This document shows, piece after piece, positions 1 to 10,203 of a stretch of 64,000 nucleotides of DNA. Source of the DNA: Bosea beijingensis. Lineage in GTDB: Bacteria; Pseudomonadota; Alphaproteobacteria; Rhizobiales; Beijerinckiaceae. The notes under the pieces are model-generated. The model saw only the letters and a list, made by a program, of their open reading frames with translations. It did not search any database and was not told the DNA's origin. Position 1 is the stretch's first letter. Each line of letters opens with the position of its first letter. The translations under genes and the position numbers were made by a program. Location: positions 5,362,113 to 5,426,112 of the forward strand of contig NZ_CP132359.1 of assembly GCF_030758975.1 (NCBI RefSeq), in the 5' to 3' direction.

Positions 1-2
1 GC

Positions 3-644
3 TCGCTGTCGCTATGGATGGCTGAGCGCTATCCGCGAGCCCGGATCGTCTCAGTCTCCAATTCGGCCTCGCAGCGCGCCTATATCGAAGAGCGGGCGCA
101 GCGCCGCCATCTCGGAAATCTTCGCGTCGTCACTGCCGACATGAACGCGTTTGGTACGGAGGAACGTTTCGACCGTGTCGTCTCCGTCGAAATGTTCGAG
201 CACATGGCGAACTGGCGCGAACTCCTCGGGCGCGTTCGCGGCTGGCTGAAGCCGGACGGCCGGCTCTTCATCCATGTCTTCGCCCACCGGCAAGGCTGCT
301 ACCGCTTCGATACTGCGGACACAGGCGACTGGATCGCGCAGCATTTCTTCACCGGCGGACTAATGCCGAGCGCGACGCTTGCGCACCAGTTTCCCGATCT
401 CTTCACGGTGGAGGCCGAGTGGCGCTGGAGCGGCGAGCACTACCGCGCCACAGCCGAGGACTGGCTGGCGAATTTCGATCGCAATCTCGGGACGATCAAT
501 CCGATCCTGCGTGAGACCTATGGCGCGGAAGCGCCACTCTGGCGCCGGCGCTGGCGGCTCTTCTTTCTCGCGACCAGCGGACTGTTCGGCCATGCCGTTG
601 GCGATGCCTGGGGCGTCCATCACTATCGGTTGCGGGCAGCCTGA
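3..644 (+). CDS. Cyclopropane-fatty-acyl-phospholipid synthase-like methyltransferase, 3' part
   Basis: The reading frame is open from the window edge, so the 5' end lies outside; an internal Met at position 18 is not the start. The visible part has the back half of the SAM-binding fold (SLSLWMAERYP, then DRVVSVEMFEHM, the acidic motif shared with CFA synthases) and a long C-terminal region. This fits COG2230-type enzymes that transfer a methylene or methyl group from SAM to unsaturated lipid chains at the membrane. Substrate cannot be set from this fragment. It ends 20 bp before the convergent DUF2177 gene. Confidence 0.8.
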   Translation, partial: SLSLWMAERYPRARIVSVSNSASQRAYIEERAQRRHLGNLRVVTADMNAFGTEERFDRVVSVEMFEHMANWRELLGRVRGWLKPDGRLFIHVFAHRQGCYRFDTADTGDWIAQHFFTGGLMPSATLAHQFPDLFTVEAEWRWSGEHYRATAEDWLANFDRNLGTINPILRETYGAEAPLWRRRWRLFFLATSGLFGHAVGDAWGVHHYRLRAA

Positions 645-664
645 CGGATTGGCTGGGCCGGGGA

Positions 665-1078
665 TTAGACCCAGCCCCAGCCGACAAGGCGCCGGACCAC
701 GATAAAGGCGACCCATGCGCACAGGCCGACGACGACCGTGCCATAGACAAGGTCGACGAGCGTGATCGTCAGCGTCCAGGGCCGCAGCGTGGCATAGTTG
801 GTGAGGTCGTAGGTCGCGTAGGCGAGCAGGCCGATGAGCGCGCCATTGAGCAATGCGGTACTCGCGCTACCGTCACGCAGCGCCGGCATCAGCGCGAAAT
901 AGACGACCCCGAGCGGAAAACCGAAATAGAACAGCGCCGCCGGCCAGTAGCGCACCTGCTCGACGATCAGGTCGCCGAGCACCGGCCGATAGAGCCTGGC
1001 CGTCATCGTGCTCAGCCAGATGGCGTCGCAAATGCCGAATGCGATGAGGAAAGCGATGTAACCGGCAACGAAGCGCAT
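665..1078 (-). CDS. DUF2177 family membrane protein
   Basis: A 137-residue protein with about four hydrophobic segments and the typical DUF2177 features: a short N-terminal helix ending in CDAIWL, a central FYFGFPLGVVYF helix and a TYDLTNYATL motif before the last helices. It should sit in the inner membrane. Members are often found next to cyclopropane synthase or lipid/pigment genes, which fits the convergent methyltransferase. Function is unknown. The family assignment is secure from motif order and length. Confidence 0.8.
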   Translation of the reverse strand: MRFVAGYIAFLIAFGICDAIWLSTMTARLYRPVLGDLIVEQVRYWPAALFYFGFPLGVVYFALMPALRDGSASTALLNGALIGLLAYATYDLTNYATLRPWTLTITLVDLVYGTVVVGLCAWVAFIVVRRLVGWGWV

Positions 1079-1218
1079 GGCGATCTCCCTGATCCTGCGA
1101 GAGATACGCCGCGCGGGCTGACATGGTTCAGTTCCGCTCGCGATCCTGTCTCGTCACGGAAATCCGTTCCCGCGGGCGGAGCGTATAGGAGACGATACCT
1201 CCTCGCCCCCAGGTGACC

Positions 1219-2118
1219 ATGACGCTCCGGATTGCCCGACGCACGATCCTGCCGCTGCTCGCCGGGCTTGCCTTGCCTGCCTGCGCAGCCTTGCGCCCCG
1301 GCGCCTTGACCAAAGGCGCGCGCGATGTGGCCTACGGCCTGCATCCCCGGCAGCGAATGGATATCTACGTGCCTTCCGACTGTGGCAGCGCGCCGAAGCC
1401 GGTGGTTCTCTTCATCTATGGCGGGTCCTGGGCCAATGGCGCCAAGGAAACCTATTCCTTCGTCGGGGACGCGCTTGCTGCTCGCGGCTTTGTCACGGTG
1501 ATCGCGGATTATCGCCTGGTCCCGGAGGTCCGTTTCCCGGTCTTCATCGAAGACGGAGCGCTGGCGCTGCGCTTCGTGCGAGACAACATCGCCCGCTTCG
1601 GCGGCTCCCCGGGAGCCATCCACCTGATAGGGCATTCGGCTGGCGCCTACAACGCGATGATGCTGACGCTGGACAGGCGTTATCTCGCCGCCGTCGGAAT
1701 GCATGCCGGCGAGATCCGCTCCACCGTCGGCCTTTCCGGCCCTTACGACTTTCTGCCCTTCGACATCGACGTCACGAAGGAAACGTTCGGAAACGCGCGC
1801 GACCCCGCCCGGACGCAACCGATCAACTTTGTGCGTCGCGACGCTCCGCCGATCTTTCTGGCGACGGGCTCGGACGACACAACGGTCCTTCCCCGCAATA
1901 GCGAGCACCTTGCGCGGGCGCTCAAGAAGGCCGGCGCCGCATCGGTCTCGCTGAAGATCTATCAAGGGCTCGGCCATGCCAGCACGGCCACAGCGCTGTC
2001 CCGGATTCTGCAATGGCAAGCCCCCGTGCTCGCCGACGTCGTCACGTTTCTCCGAAAGAGCGCAACATCGGTCTCCTGCCGGATTGAGCCACACTCAAGC
2101 TTTGAGAAGCTAGCTTAG
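1219..2118 (+). CDS. Alpha/beta hydrolase with secretion signal
   Basis: About 299 residues. A GTG lies two codons upstream, but ATG 1219 with AGGTG before it is preferred. The N-terminus (RIARR then a hydrophobic stretch ending LPAC) is a Sec or lipoprotein-like signal. The body has the alpha/beta hydrolase layout: oxyanion region YGGSW, nucleophile elbow GHSAGA, acid in GSDDTTV and catalytic His in GLGHAS. It resembles the BD-FAE/esterase group, so a periplasmic carboxylesterase is likely; substrate unknown. Its stop overlaps the convergent htpG stop by 9 bp (2110-2118). Confidence 0.8.
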   Translation: MTLRIARRTILPLLAGLALPACAALRPGALTKGARDVAYGLHPRQRMDIYVPSDCGSAPKPVVLFIYGGSWANGAKETYSFVGDALAARGFVTVIADYRLVPEVRFPVFIEDGALALRFVRDNIARFGGSPGAIHLIGHSAGAYNAMMLTLDRRYLAAVGMHAGEIRSTVGLSGPYDFLPFDIDVTKETFGNARDPARTQPINFVRRDAPPIFLATGSDDTTVLPRNSEHLARALKKAGAASVSLKIYQGLGHASTATALSRILQWQAPVLADVVTFLRKSATSVSCRIEPHSSFEKLA

Positions 2119-4005
2119 CCCTCCCCTATCGCCGAAGCTTCGCGTCACCAGCCGGTTGAGCCTTTCAGCGAATGCGTTCGCGTTTGTCGGGCGATCGCCG
2201 TCCAGGACGCGCGCGGTATCCAGGAGCAGATGGGCGACGTCGCTACGCAACGCATCATCTTCGACAGACGCGAGGGCTGAGACCATCGCATGGCGCGGGT
2301 TGACCTCGAGGATCGGCTTGGCCGCGCTGTCGACCCGGCCGGCGGCGCTGAGCAAGCGTTCGAACTGGCGATCCGGCCCCTTGTCCGATGCAACTAGGCA
2401 GACCGCGCTCTCGGTCAATCGATCGGAGGTTCGGACGTCAGCGACCTCGTCCGCCAAGATCTCCTTCATCGACGCGAGCAGGGCACCGATTGTCTCATCC
2501 GTTTCAGCGGAAGAAGGCGTTGCGCCGTCGAGTAGCGGGATGAGACCGAGATCGGCCGCACCTTGGGTCACGGATTTGAACGCATTGCCTTCGAAATCCG
2601 GTGCTGCCGAGGCCCAGAAGCTGTCGATCGGATCCGACAGCAGCAGCACCTCGATGCCTCGCGCCCGAAAACCTTCGAGCTGCGGGGAGTTGGCGATCCG
2701 GGAGGCGTCGTCGCCGGCGATGTAGTAGATCGCGGTCTGGTTGTCCTTGAGCGCGCCGACATAGTCCTTGAGGCTGCGCCACCCTTCGCCGGAGGCCGTG
2801 GTCCGGAAGCGAGCGAGGCCGAGCAGTTGCTCCCGGCGCGCGAAATCCTCGTACAGTCCTTCCTTGATGACGACGCCGAAATTGTCCCAGATCAGGCGGA
2901 ATGTATCCGGTTCCTGTTCGGCCAGTTTCGCGAGATCGGCGAGGACACGGCTGGTGACACCCTTCTTGATCGCCCCGAGCATCGGGCTGTCCTGGATCAT
3001 CTCGCGAGAGACGTTGAGCGGCAGGTCGGCGGTGTCGACGATGCCGCGCACGAAGCGCAGGTAGCGCGGAAGGAGCTCGGCTTCGTCCGTGATGAAGACG
3101 CGCTTCACGTAGAGCTTGATCCGCCCCTTGCGGTCGGCGTCGAAGAGATCGAACGGACGCGCGCCCGGGACGAAGGCGAGCGCGGTATATTCGTGCAGGC
3201 CTTCGGCGCGAAAATGGATCGTGGCCGCCGGCTCGTCATATTGTCCCGCAACGCTGCGGTAGAAATCAGCATATTCGTCCTTCGTGATCTCGCTTTTCGG
3301 CCTGGTCCAGAGCGCGGCTCCGTCGGAGAGGGCGACCGCATCGGCGCCCGGCTCCGTGATCAGCGAGATCGGGACCGGTACATGGCCGGACTGTTCCGTG
3401 ACGATGCGCTCCAGCGTCCAGCGTTCGGCATAGGACTTGGCCTCCTCCATCAGGTGAAGCGTCACGCGCGTCCCGCGGGACGGAGCCGCGTCCAGCGCCG
3501 CAGGCGCCACGGTGAACTCGCCCTTGCCGTCCGAAGACCAGATCCAAGCTTCGGCGCTGCCGGCACGGCGGCTGAAAACCTCGACCTTCTCGGCCACCAT
3601 GAAGGCGGAATAAAAGCCGACGCCGAACTGGCCGATGAGCTGCGCGCCGTCCTTGCCATCAGCGGTTGCTACCCGCTCCATGAAGCTGCGCGTGCCGGAG
3701 CGGGCGATCGTGCCGAGAGCTTCGATCATCTCGTCATGGCTCATACCGATGCCGTTGTCGGCAATGGTCAGCCTGCCGGCCTCCGGATCGGCCGAGATGG
3801 TGATCGTGAGCTTCGGGTCATCCCCCAGAAGCGCGGGGGTGCCGATCGCGTCGTAGCGCAGCTTCTCGCAGGCATCAGCTGCGTTCGATATCAGCTCGCG
3901 CAGGAAAACGTCCCGGTCGGAATAGACCGAATGCACCATCATGTGGAGCAGGCGGGAGACGTCGGCTTCGAAGCTGCGATGCTCGGCTGTGGCGGTCGTT
4001 GTCAT
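2110..4005 (-). CDS. htpG: Molecular chaperone HtpG (Hsp90)
   Basis: 631 residues, the normal bacterial Hsp90 length. The N-terminal GHKL ATPase has RELISNAADACEKLR, DNGIGM and GQFGVGFYS; the middle domain has LPLNVSREMIQ; a C-terminal dimerisation domain follows. ATG 4005 is chosen because the upstream in-frame extension has no Hsp90 similarity and overlaps the neighbouring gene. It is the last gene of a minus-strand group starting with groES, about 110 bp after the 102-residue gene, so it may be partly co-transcribed with the chaperonins. ATP-driven cytosolic chaperone. Confidence 0.97.
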   Translation of the reverse strand: MTTTATAEHRSFEADVSRLLHMMVHSVYSDRDVFLRELISNAADACEKLRYDAIGTPALLGDDPKLTITISADPEAGRLTIADNGIGMSHDEMIEALGTIARSGTRSFMERVATADGKDGAQLIGQFGVGFYSAFMVAEKVEVFSRRAGSAEAWIWSSDGKGEFTVAPAALDAAPSRGTRVTLHLMEEAKSYAERWTLERIVTEQSGHVPVPISLITEPGADAVALSDGAALWTRPKSEITKDEYADFYRSVAGQYDEPAATIHFRAEGLHEYTALAFVPGARPFDLFDADRKGRIKLYVKRVFITDEAELLPRYLRFVRGIVDTADLPLNVSREMIQDSPMLGAIKKGVTSRVLADLAKLAEQEPDTFRLIWDNFGVVIKEGLYEDFARREQLLGLARFRTTASGEGWRSLKDYVGALKDNQTAIYYIAGDDASRIANSPQLEGFRARGIEVLLLSDPIDSFWASAAPDFEGNAFKSVTQGAADLGLIPLLDGATPSSAETDETIGALLASMKEILADEVADVRTSDRLTESAVCLVASDKGPDRQFERLLSAAGRVDSAAKPILEVNPRHAMVSALASVEDDALRSDVAHLLLDTARVLDGDRPTNANAFAERLNRLVTRSFGDRGGLS

Positions 4006-4117
4006 TCGGATTTCTCGAATAGATTGGCGGCGGGGAGACGCTGGCAGAGAGCGATATCGCGCGGGCCCGCGGCGAGCCAGCCTGTTTGCTGACGGCCGGG
4101 GGTATAGAGAGCGCCGT

Positions 4118-4426
4118 TCACCCGCTCCCCGACGCTTGTCGGTTAGACAACGTCCTGACCAGAGCAAGTATGGCGTTCAGGCGCGCGGTCGCGAACTCGC
4201 CGGCGCCAGGCAACTGAGCCTCGATGTGAGCGGCGACGGTCTGCCACGTTGCCGATCCATCCCGCGTCATGACGGCTAGGAGATTATCCTTGAGCCCATA
4301 CGTTGCGCTCTCAGCATTGGTGATGAGGGCCTTGAAGCGGTCGGAAGGCGAGAGGTCCTTAGGTTCTTGTGGGGCATCGGTCATGTCGGATATCTGATGC
4401 GATTGAGGAAATGTCGGGGATTTCAT
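4118..4426 (-). CDS. Hypothetical protein between groEL and htpG
   Basis: 102 residues, soluble, no recognised domain. The middle reads as two amphipathic helices with Ala/Glu spacing, ending in a Gly/Ser tail. GAGAGG lies 4 nt before ATG 4426; a second possible start is ATG 4384. It follows the 71-residue gene by 12 bp and precedes htpG, so it is probably part of the heat-shock group. Function unknown; a chaperone-linked role is inferred only from position. Confidence 0.55.
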   Translation of the reverse strand: MKSPTFPQSHQISDMTDAPQEPKDLSPSDRFKALITNAESATYGLKDNLLAVMTRDGSATWQTVAAHIEAQLPGAGEFATARLNAILALVRTLSNRQASGSG

Positions 4427-4438
4427 GCGGCCTCTCGC

Positions 4439-4654
4439 CTAGGCCTTCTCGCGAAACCGGTCGATCGCGCGTTGTGCGAGATCATCCTCGTCGAGCGCCA
4501 GCGGAACCAGCGAAGCCACGATATAGGCGAGGTTGTTTCGCTCCAACTCGTCCGAACCTTCCGGAAGCGCCGGCTTGAGTTTCGACCACGCCTTTTCCAA
4601 AGCAGCTTCGGCGCGGGCCAAGTCGATGGGATCGGTCAGTGATGAAAAGGGCAT
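4439..4654 (-). CDS. Small hypothetical protein downstream of groEL
   Basis: 71 residues from ATG 4654, which has a strong GGGGAG ribosome site; an in-frame start at 4669 is less likely. The sequence is acidic and helical (ARAEAALEKAWSKLK, then LALDEDDLAQRAIDRF) with no known catalytic motif. It sits 72 bp after groEL and 12 bp before the next gene on the same strand, so co-expression with groESL is likely. No family recognised. Confidence 0.55.
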   Translation of the reverse strand: MPFSSLTDPIDLARAEAALEKAWSKLKPALPEGSDELERNNLAYIVASLVPLALDEDDLAQRAIDRFREKA

Positions 4655-4726
4655 GGCTCCCCTCAGCATGCCTAGAAATTTGGACGTTAGAAGTGGGCGC
4701 CGCGGAAACCGCGGCGCCCACGATGC

Positions 4727-6358
<1,632 letters not shown>

Positions 6359-6410
6359 TCACTCCTTCAGACTTGAGGTTTCAGGTTGATGATGTGGGAT
6401 GAAGGCCCCG

Positions 6411-6725
6411 TTAGGCGGCCTTCTTGAGGGCGGCCGTCGTCTCGACGACGCCCATGATGTCGGTCTCCTTCATGATCAGGAGATCCTGGCCGTCGATCTT
6501 GACCTCGGTGCCGCTCCATTTGCCGAAGAGCACGCGGTCGCCGACCTTGACGTCGGGTGGCACGAGCTTTCCGGTCTCGTCGCGCGCGCCGGCGCCGACG
6601 GCGACGACCTCGCCCTCCTGCGGCTTTTCCTTGGCGGTGTCGGGAATGATGATCCCGCCCTTGGTCTTCTCCTCGGCGTCGATGCGCTTCACGACGACGC
6701 GGTCATGCAGTGGCCGAAACTTCAT
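6411..6725 (-). CDS. groS: Co-chaperonin GroES (Hsp10)
   Basis: 104 residues with the complete GroES pattern: [14 protein letters not shown] at the start, the mobile loop [19 protein letters not shown], and [15 protein letters not shown] near the end. It caps the GroEL ring. First gene of the groESL group; the CIRCE inverted repeat lies about 140 bp upstream, giving HrcA-type heat-shock control. A GGAGG-like site precedes the start. Confidence 0.98.
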   Translation of the reverse strand: MKFRPLHDRVVVKRIDAEEKTKGGIIIPDTAKEKPQEGEVVAVGAGARDETGKLVPPDVKVGDRVLFGKWSGTEVKIDGQDLLIMKETDIMGVVETTAALKKAA

Positions 6726-6864
6726 GAGTTCCTCCAGTTTCCATGTCGGTCACATGTCAAAGCGGGCCGGCCCTGTTCAGGTCTCGCGGCGAGGTTCCGC
6801 GCGCCCTGAGGCGCCGTGCCCGCGCGAAGATTTGGGTTGCCCGATTTTTGCCTTCAAGAGGTCG

Positions 6865-6891
6865 GCAGCACTTTTTTTGATCGAGTGCTAA
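6865..6891 (-). promoter_or_regulatory. CIRCE operator of groESL
   Basis: Read on the minus strand, TTAGCACTC is followed by nine bases and AAGTGCTGC. The first arm is a perfect CIRCE half-site; the second keeps the core AGTGCT and differs at three outer bases. The spacing is exactly N9. CIRCE is the binding site of the repressor HrcA, and its position upstream of groES is standard. Confidence 0.88.
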
Positions 6892-6986
6892 CAGGCTGAA
6901 AAGGCAGCACAAACGCAACTTTTTATCTTGCCAGAGCGTTGAGAATCCGCTGCCATCGGCGCAGTGAAACCAGGGAGCTGAAAGGA

Positions 6987-7256
6987 ATGGCTTCGACGGA
7001 CTTCGCCCGCCAGATCGCCGGCTACGGATTGACCACCGCCGGCATCCTCTACCGCCTGCCCGACCACCCTTCCATCCTCCAGGAATATGTCTGGCAGGAC
7101 TACGACCTCGCTCCGCGCTTTCCCGAGCTCAACAAATTCCTCGCCTTCTGGCAGGCCAAGCTTGATGGCAGGCTGTTCCGCATCACCGTCGCCCACAAGG
7201 ACCTGATCGGCCCGGCCGACCTCAGCGCGGTCAGCGGCGAGTTCCGGCTTCAGTGA
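6987..7256 (+). CDS. Usg family protein
   Basis: 89 residues. ATG 6987 has GGAG and AAAGGA upstream and gives the family-typical start MASTDFARQIAGYGLTTA. Conserved blocks YRLPDHPSILQEYVWQDYDLAPRFPELNKFL and AHKDLIGPADL are split here over two signature regions of the Usg family, named for a gene found upstream of trp/semialdehyde genes in other bacteria. Its molecular function is unknown. It is divergent from groES across the CIRCE promoter region. Confidence 0.85.
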   Translation: MASTDFARQIAGYGLTTAGILYRLPDHPSILQEYVWQDYDLAPRFPELNKFLAFWQAKLDGRLFRITVAHKDLIGPADLSAVSGEFRLQ

Positions 7257-7427
7257 CGTCGATGCGTCGACGGGCTTGATCCGAGGAGAACACATCCCAA
7301 AATCATCGCAGCCGCCGACAGCTACAGCGCGCTCGACGCGGCGATCGACCAACCCGGATCCATGTTGCTTCCAGGAGGATATGGCTATGGCAACGTTGGC
7401 AATCGCTCCCCGCCGCGGGAGGACTGC

Positions 7428-7724
7428 ATGATGACATCAGACGACTTCGAGAGGCCGGTCGTGATCCTGACCGGTCTTGGGCATCCGGCGGCGATCGCGT
7501 CTGCCATGGAGGCCTATATGTTCCTGGCCGACTGGCCGGCGAGCAGGCGCGATGCGGTCCACGGCTTCGCGCTGAAGGCCTGCCTGGCGGCGATCCGCGG
7601 CGAGATCGAAGCGGATACGGCGCGCGGCTTGTTCGCGTCCTGGGCGGAGAAGCATGATCTCCTTGCTCCCGACGTGGCCGCGTTCGCCAGCGGCCGCAAG
7701 GAAGGCTCGCGCGGCCACGCCTGA
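7428..7724 (+). CDS. DUF982 domain-containing protein
   Basis: 98 residues. ATG 7428 (directly followed by ATG 7431) has CGGGAGG seven bases upstream. The protein has the DUF982 layout common in rhizobia: a short beta segment PVVILTGLGHPAAI, then AMEAYMFLADWP and a helix rich in Ala with an AFCLAAIRGE-like block. No function is known for the family. The frame is open upstream to about 7296 without a start, which suggests a longer ancestral reading frame. Confidence 0.75.
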   Translation: MMTSDDFERPVVILTGLGHPAAIASAMEAYMFLADWPASRRDAVHGFALKACLAAIRGEIEADTARGLFASWAEKHDLLAPDVAAFASGRKEGSRGHA

Positions 7725-7794
7725 CAAGGAGCCCGGCACCGCGGCGGCGGGGCCGGGCGACTTTTGAGGCGAAGGCGCCATTGAAAGGATATGA

Positions 7795-8361
7795 ATGTTT
7801 CAGAGCGAGAAAGTGCCGTTGTTTCGCTTGCCTCGCATCCGCCTGGAGGTCAGCAAATGCGAGAAGAGATCCGTGCGGGCGCTCGCACAGAACGCTCCGA
7901 GCGGGAGCGGTCGAGCCGCCAAGGCCCTCGGATGGGCCTGTGATGCGCGGACGTTATTGAGCACGGGAGCGATCTGGTGGCTGGTCTCGCCCCCGGGGAA
8001 GCGACAAACCTCTCTGCGCTATCTCGCCGTTTTCGCCACGACGACGATTCTCCACCACGGAATCAAAAGGTTTGTCGATCAGCAGCGTCCCGATCGCGTC
8101 ATTCGGCCCCCTGTAAGGCATCAATTGATCGGTAGGGCGAGCGATGCGTTTCCCTCCGGGCACGCGATGCATGCCGGCGCCTTGGCATCGTTTCTGGCCG
8201 GTTCCGGGACCGGTTCGCCGCCATGGCTGTGGAGTGCCTTCGGCGCGCTGGCGCTGTCGCGTGTCCCTGCCCTGGCTCATTGGCCTTCAGGAGTCGCGGC
8301 TGGGTTTGCGGCCGGGGTCGTCGTCGAAAGACTATCGCGGCGCATTCATGCTCTGCGATGA
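7795..8361 (+). CDS. PAP2-family phosphatase-like membrane protein with altered motif 3
   Basis: 188 residues. PAP2 motif 1 is present as K91 to R98-P (KRFVDQQRP), motif 2 as FPSGH with His123, and motif 3 as S155-R156 with His162. The Asp normally four residues after that His is Gly166 here. Hydrophobic helices surround the motifs, so it is an inner-membrane protein of the lipid-phosphate phosphatase type. Because the missing Asp normally orients the nucleophilic His, activity is uncertain. The upstream spacing to DUF982 is 70 bp. Confidence 0.75.
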   Translation: MFQSEKVPLFRLPRIRLEVSKCEKRSVRALAQNAPSGSGRAAKALGWACDARTLLSTGAIWWLVSPPGKRQTSLRYLAVFATTTILHHGIKRFVDQQRPDRVIRPPVRHQLIGRASDAFPSGHAMHAGALASFLAGSGTGSPPWLWSAFGALALSRVPALAHWPSGVAAGFAAGVVVERLSRRIHALR

Positions 8362-8624
8362 CCTCCGTCCCGAGCCGGTCCCGAAAAGGAACGGTCTATG
8401 GAAAATAAAATCGTACTGATTTCCTGTTTCGTGATTGCTGTGAAAGAATTTCCTTGCGTTTTTGAAAGTCATCTCATAAATATAAGTACATCGAGATTGC
8501 TTGGTTGGTTTTTGTTTTGCCGCGCTCCGAGCGTGGGTTCGATGATCCCCCCTTTCAAAATCGTTCTGAACTCTCCCGACATCCTGTCGGGGAGCGACAG
8601 AGTTTGCCAGAAGGAGGGTTATTC

Positions 8625-8834
8625 ATGACCACCGGCACCGTGAAATGGTTCAACTCGACCAAGGGCTTCGGCTTCATCCAGCCCGACGATGGCGGTCAGG
8701 ACGTGTTCGTTCATGTCTCCGCCGTCGAGCGGGCTGGCATGCGGGATCTCCGCGAAGGCCAGAAGATCGGGTTTGAGGTCGCTCGCGACAACAAGTCCGG
8801 GAAGATGGCGGCGGAGCAGCTCCAGACCGCGTAA
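8625..8834 (+). CDS. Cold-shock protein, CspA family
   Basis: 69 residues with both RNA-binding motifs, KGFGFI (RNP1) and DVFVH (RNP2), and the starting [17 protein letters not shown] lies seven bases before ATG 8625. It binds single-stranded RNA and DNA as an RNA chaperone. The roughly 230 bp upstream (8398-8624) is AT-rich compared with its surroundings and probably contains the promoter and a long leader, as is usual for csp genes; no specific cold box was identified. A clear terminator follows at 8893. Confidence 0.95.
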   Translation: MTTGTVKWFNSTKGFGFIQPDDGGQDVFVHVSAVERAGMRDLREGQKIGFEVARDNKSGKMAAEQLQTA

Positions 8835-8892
8835 TCAGGCGATGCGTCAACGGCGACCACGGATGTACTGGCGCCTTGAACATAGCCATCGG

Positions 8893-8921
8893 AAAGGCCG
8901 GGCTCATGCTCGGCCTTTTTT
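8893..8921 (+). terminator. Rho-independent terminator of the csp gene
   Basis: AAAGGCCGGGC, loop TCAT, then GCTCGGCCTTT forms an 11-bp stem with one G-T pair, directly followed by a T run. It lies 58 bp after the csp stop codon. Confidence 0.85.
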
Positions 8922-8980
8922 GCTTTCAGCCTACTTGCGCTGAACATTCAGTGCTCGACGAGAACCCAAGGAGAAGCGGC

Positions 8981-9220
8981 ATGCTTCAACAATCCAAGCA
9001 GCGCATGACAGCGGACAATCAATTCCTCAAGCTTCAGACCAAGTCGCTGGCGAGAGGTCGGATGACATCGGAGATGGACAGCATCATCCAACAGCGCGCC
9101 GAGAACACAGCCCGTCTGCGGGGCCTTCGGCTTGCAAAGGAGGCACAAGACCAGGCCATGGCTCTCGCGTTGCCGCCGGTCAAAGCCAAGCGCGCGAAGG
9201 TGTCTAAAATCTCCGCATAG
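8981..9220 (+). CDS. Small basic hypothetical protein
   Basis: 79 residues from ATG 8981, which has AAGGAGAA six bases upstream. The sequence is Gln/Lys/Arg-rich and helical (LLQQSKQ-like start, SEMDSIIQQRAENTARLRGLRL centre) and ends in a Lys-rich tail KAKRAKVSK. It could bind nucleic acid, but no family was recognised. It lies between the csp terminator and the transglutaminase-like gene. Confidence 0.6.
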   Translation: MLQQSKQRMTADNQFLKLQTKSLARGRMTSEMDSIIQQRAENTARLRGLRLAKEAQDQAMALALPPVKAKRAKVSKISA

Positions 9221-9284
9221 TCGCCCGGAACTCGGCTCTGTGGCCTTGTGTTGCGGTCTCACCCGTTCAGGTGAGAGGACATCC

Positions 9285-10112
9285 ATGGACATTCGCGTCG
9301 GCTACCGGATCGAGATCGGTACGATCCAGGCTACTCCGGGAATCTTGCTGCTCGACCCGCATCCGAGCCGACAGCCGGATTTCGTGACTGGACCCAACGC
9401 GCGGGCCGCCTCCGTCGTCGACGGAAGCGATGTGCCCGTGGAGGAGTACACGGACGGCTTCGGCAATCTCTGTCGCAGGCTCGTCATTCCCGCAGGCGGG
9501 GCGATCCTCACCAACGATATGGTCGTCCGCGATTCCGGCACGCCCGATCAGTTCGATCCGGCGGCGGTGGAGATATGGCCCGCCGATCTGCCTTCTGACG
9601 TGATCGAATACATGCTGCCGAGCCGCTATTGTGAGGTCGACGAGCTGTCGGCCACAGCTTGGAATCTGTTCGGGAGTTTTGCGCCGGGCTGGAACAGGGT
9701 TCAGCAGATCTGCAATTACGTGAACGCGCAGATCTGCTTCGACTATCAGTGCGCCCGCAGTACGCGGACTGCCGCGCAAGCCATGAACGAGCGGGTAGGC
9801 GTCTGCCGCGACTTCACTCACCTAGCCATCGCGTTGTGTCGGGCGATGAATATTCCGGCGCGCTACTGCAACGGCTTCCTCGGCGATATCGGGGTTCCCC
9901 CCGATCCGGCGCCCATGGATTACAACGCCTGGTTCGAGGCTTATCTCGGCGGGACGTGGTGGACCTTCGATGCGCGCCACAACGTGCCGCGCATCGGTCG
10001 CATCCTCGTGGCGCGAGGGCGCGACGCAGCCGACATCCCGATGGTCCACACCTTCGGGCCGCATGTGCTGAACCGCTTTGAGGTGATTACCGAAGAGGTG
10101 GCTGTGGACTGA
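9285..10112 (+). CDS. Transglutaminase-like family protein
   Basis: 275 residues with the N-terminal beta domain and the C-terminal papain-like domain of COG1305 proteins. The catalytic Cys is Cys174 in GVCRDFTHLAIALCRAMNIPAR, and Asp229 lies in WTFDARHN. The usual catalytic His before AWFEAYL is Asn214 (MDYNAWFEAYL), so the classic Cys-His-Asp triad is incomplete unless His232 substitutes. Probably cytosolic. GAGAGGA precedes ATG 9285. Substrate unknown. Confidence 0.85.
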   Translation: MDIRVGYRIEIGTIQATPGILLLDPHPSRQPDFVTGPNARAASVVDGSDVPVEEYTDGFGNLCRRLVIPAGGAILTNDMVVRDSGTPDQFDPAAVEIWPADLPSDVIEYMLPSRYCEVDELSATAWNLFGSFAPGWNRVQQICNYVNAQICFDYQCARSTRTAAQAMNERVGVCRDFTHLAIALCRAMNIPARYCNGFLGDIGVPPDPAPMDYNAWFEAYLGGTWWTFDARHNVPRIGRILVARGRDAADIPMVHTFGPHVLNRFEVITEEVAVD

Positions 10113-10203
10113 TCGGATCGCGCGACCAGACGGCCGTTCCAGTCACGCGGATACCGAATGAGAAACTGTTGACACGAGCAAACTAGCAGCCGATGCCAGC
10201 CCC

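Noticed and set aside
2563..4092. Long plus-strand open frame opposite htpG (509 codons)
   Set aside because: It mirrors a full-length conserved Hsp90 gene; composition is that of an antisense shadow in GC-rich DNA.
7296..7427. In-frame upstream extension of the DUF982 gene
   Set aside because: Plausible amino acids, but no start codon with ribosome site; the downstream ATG 7428 has a strong one.
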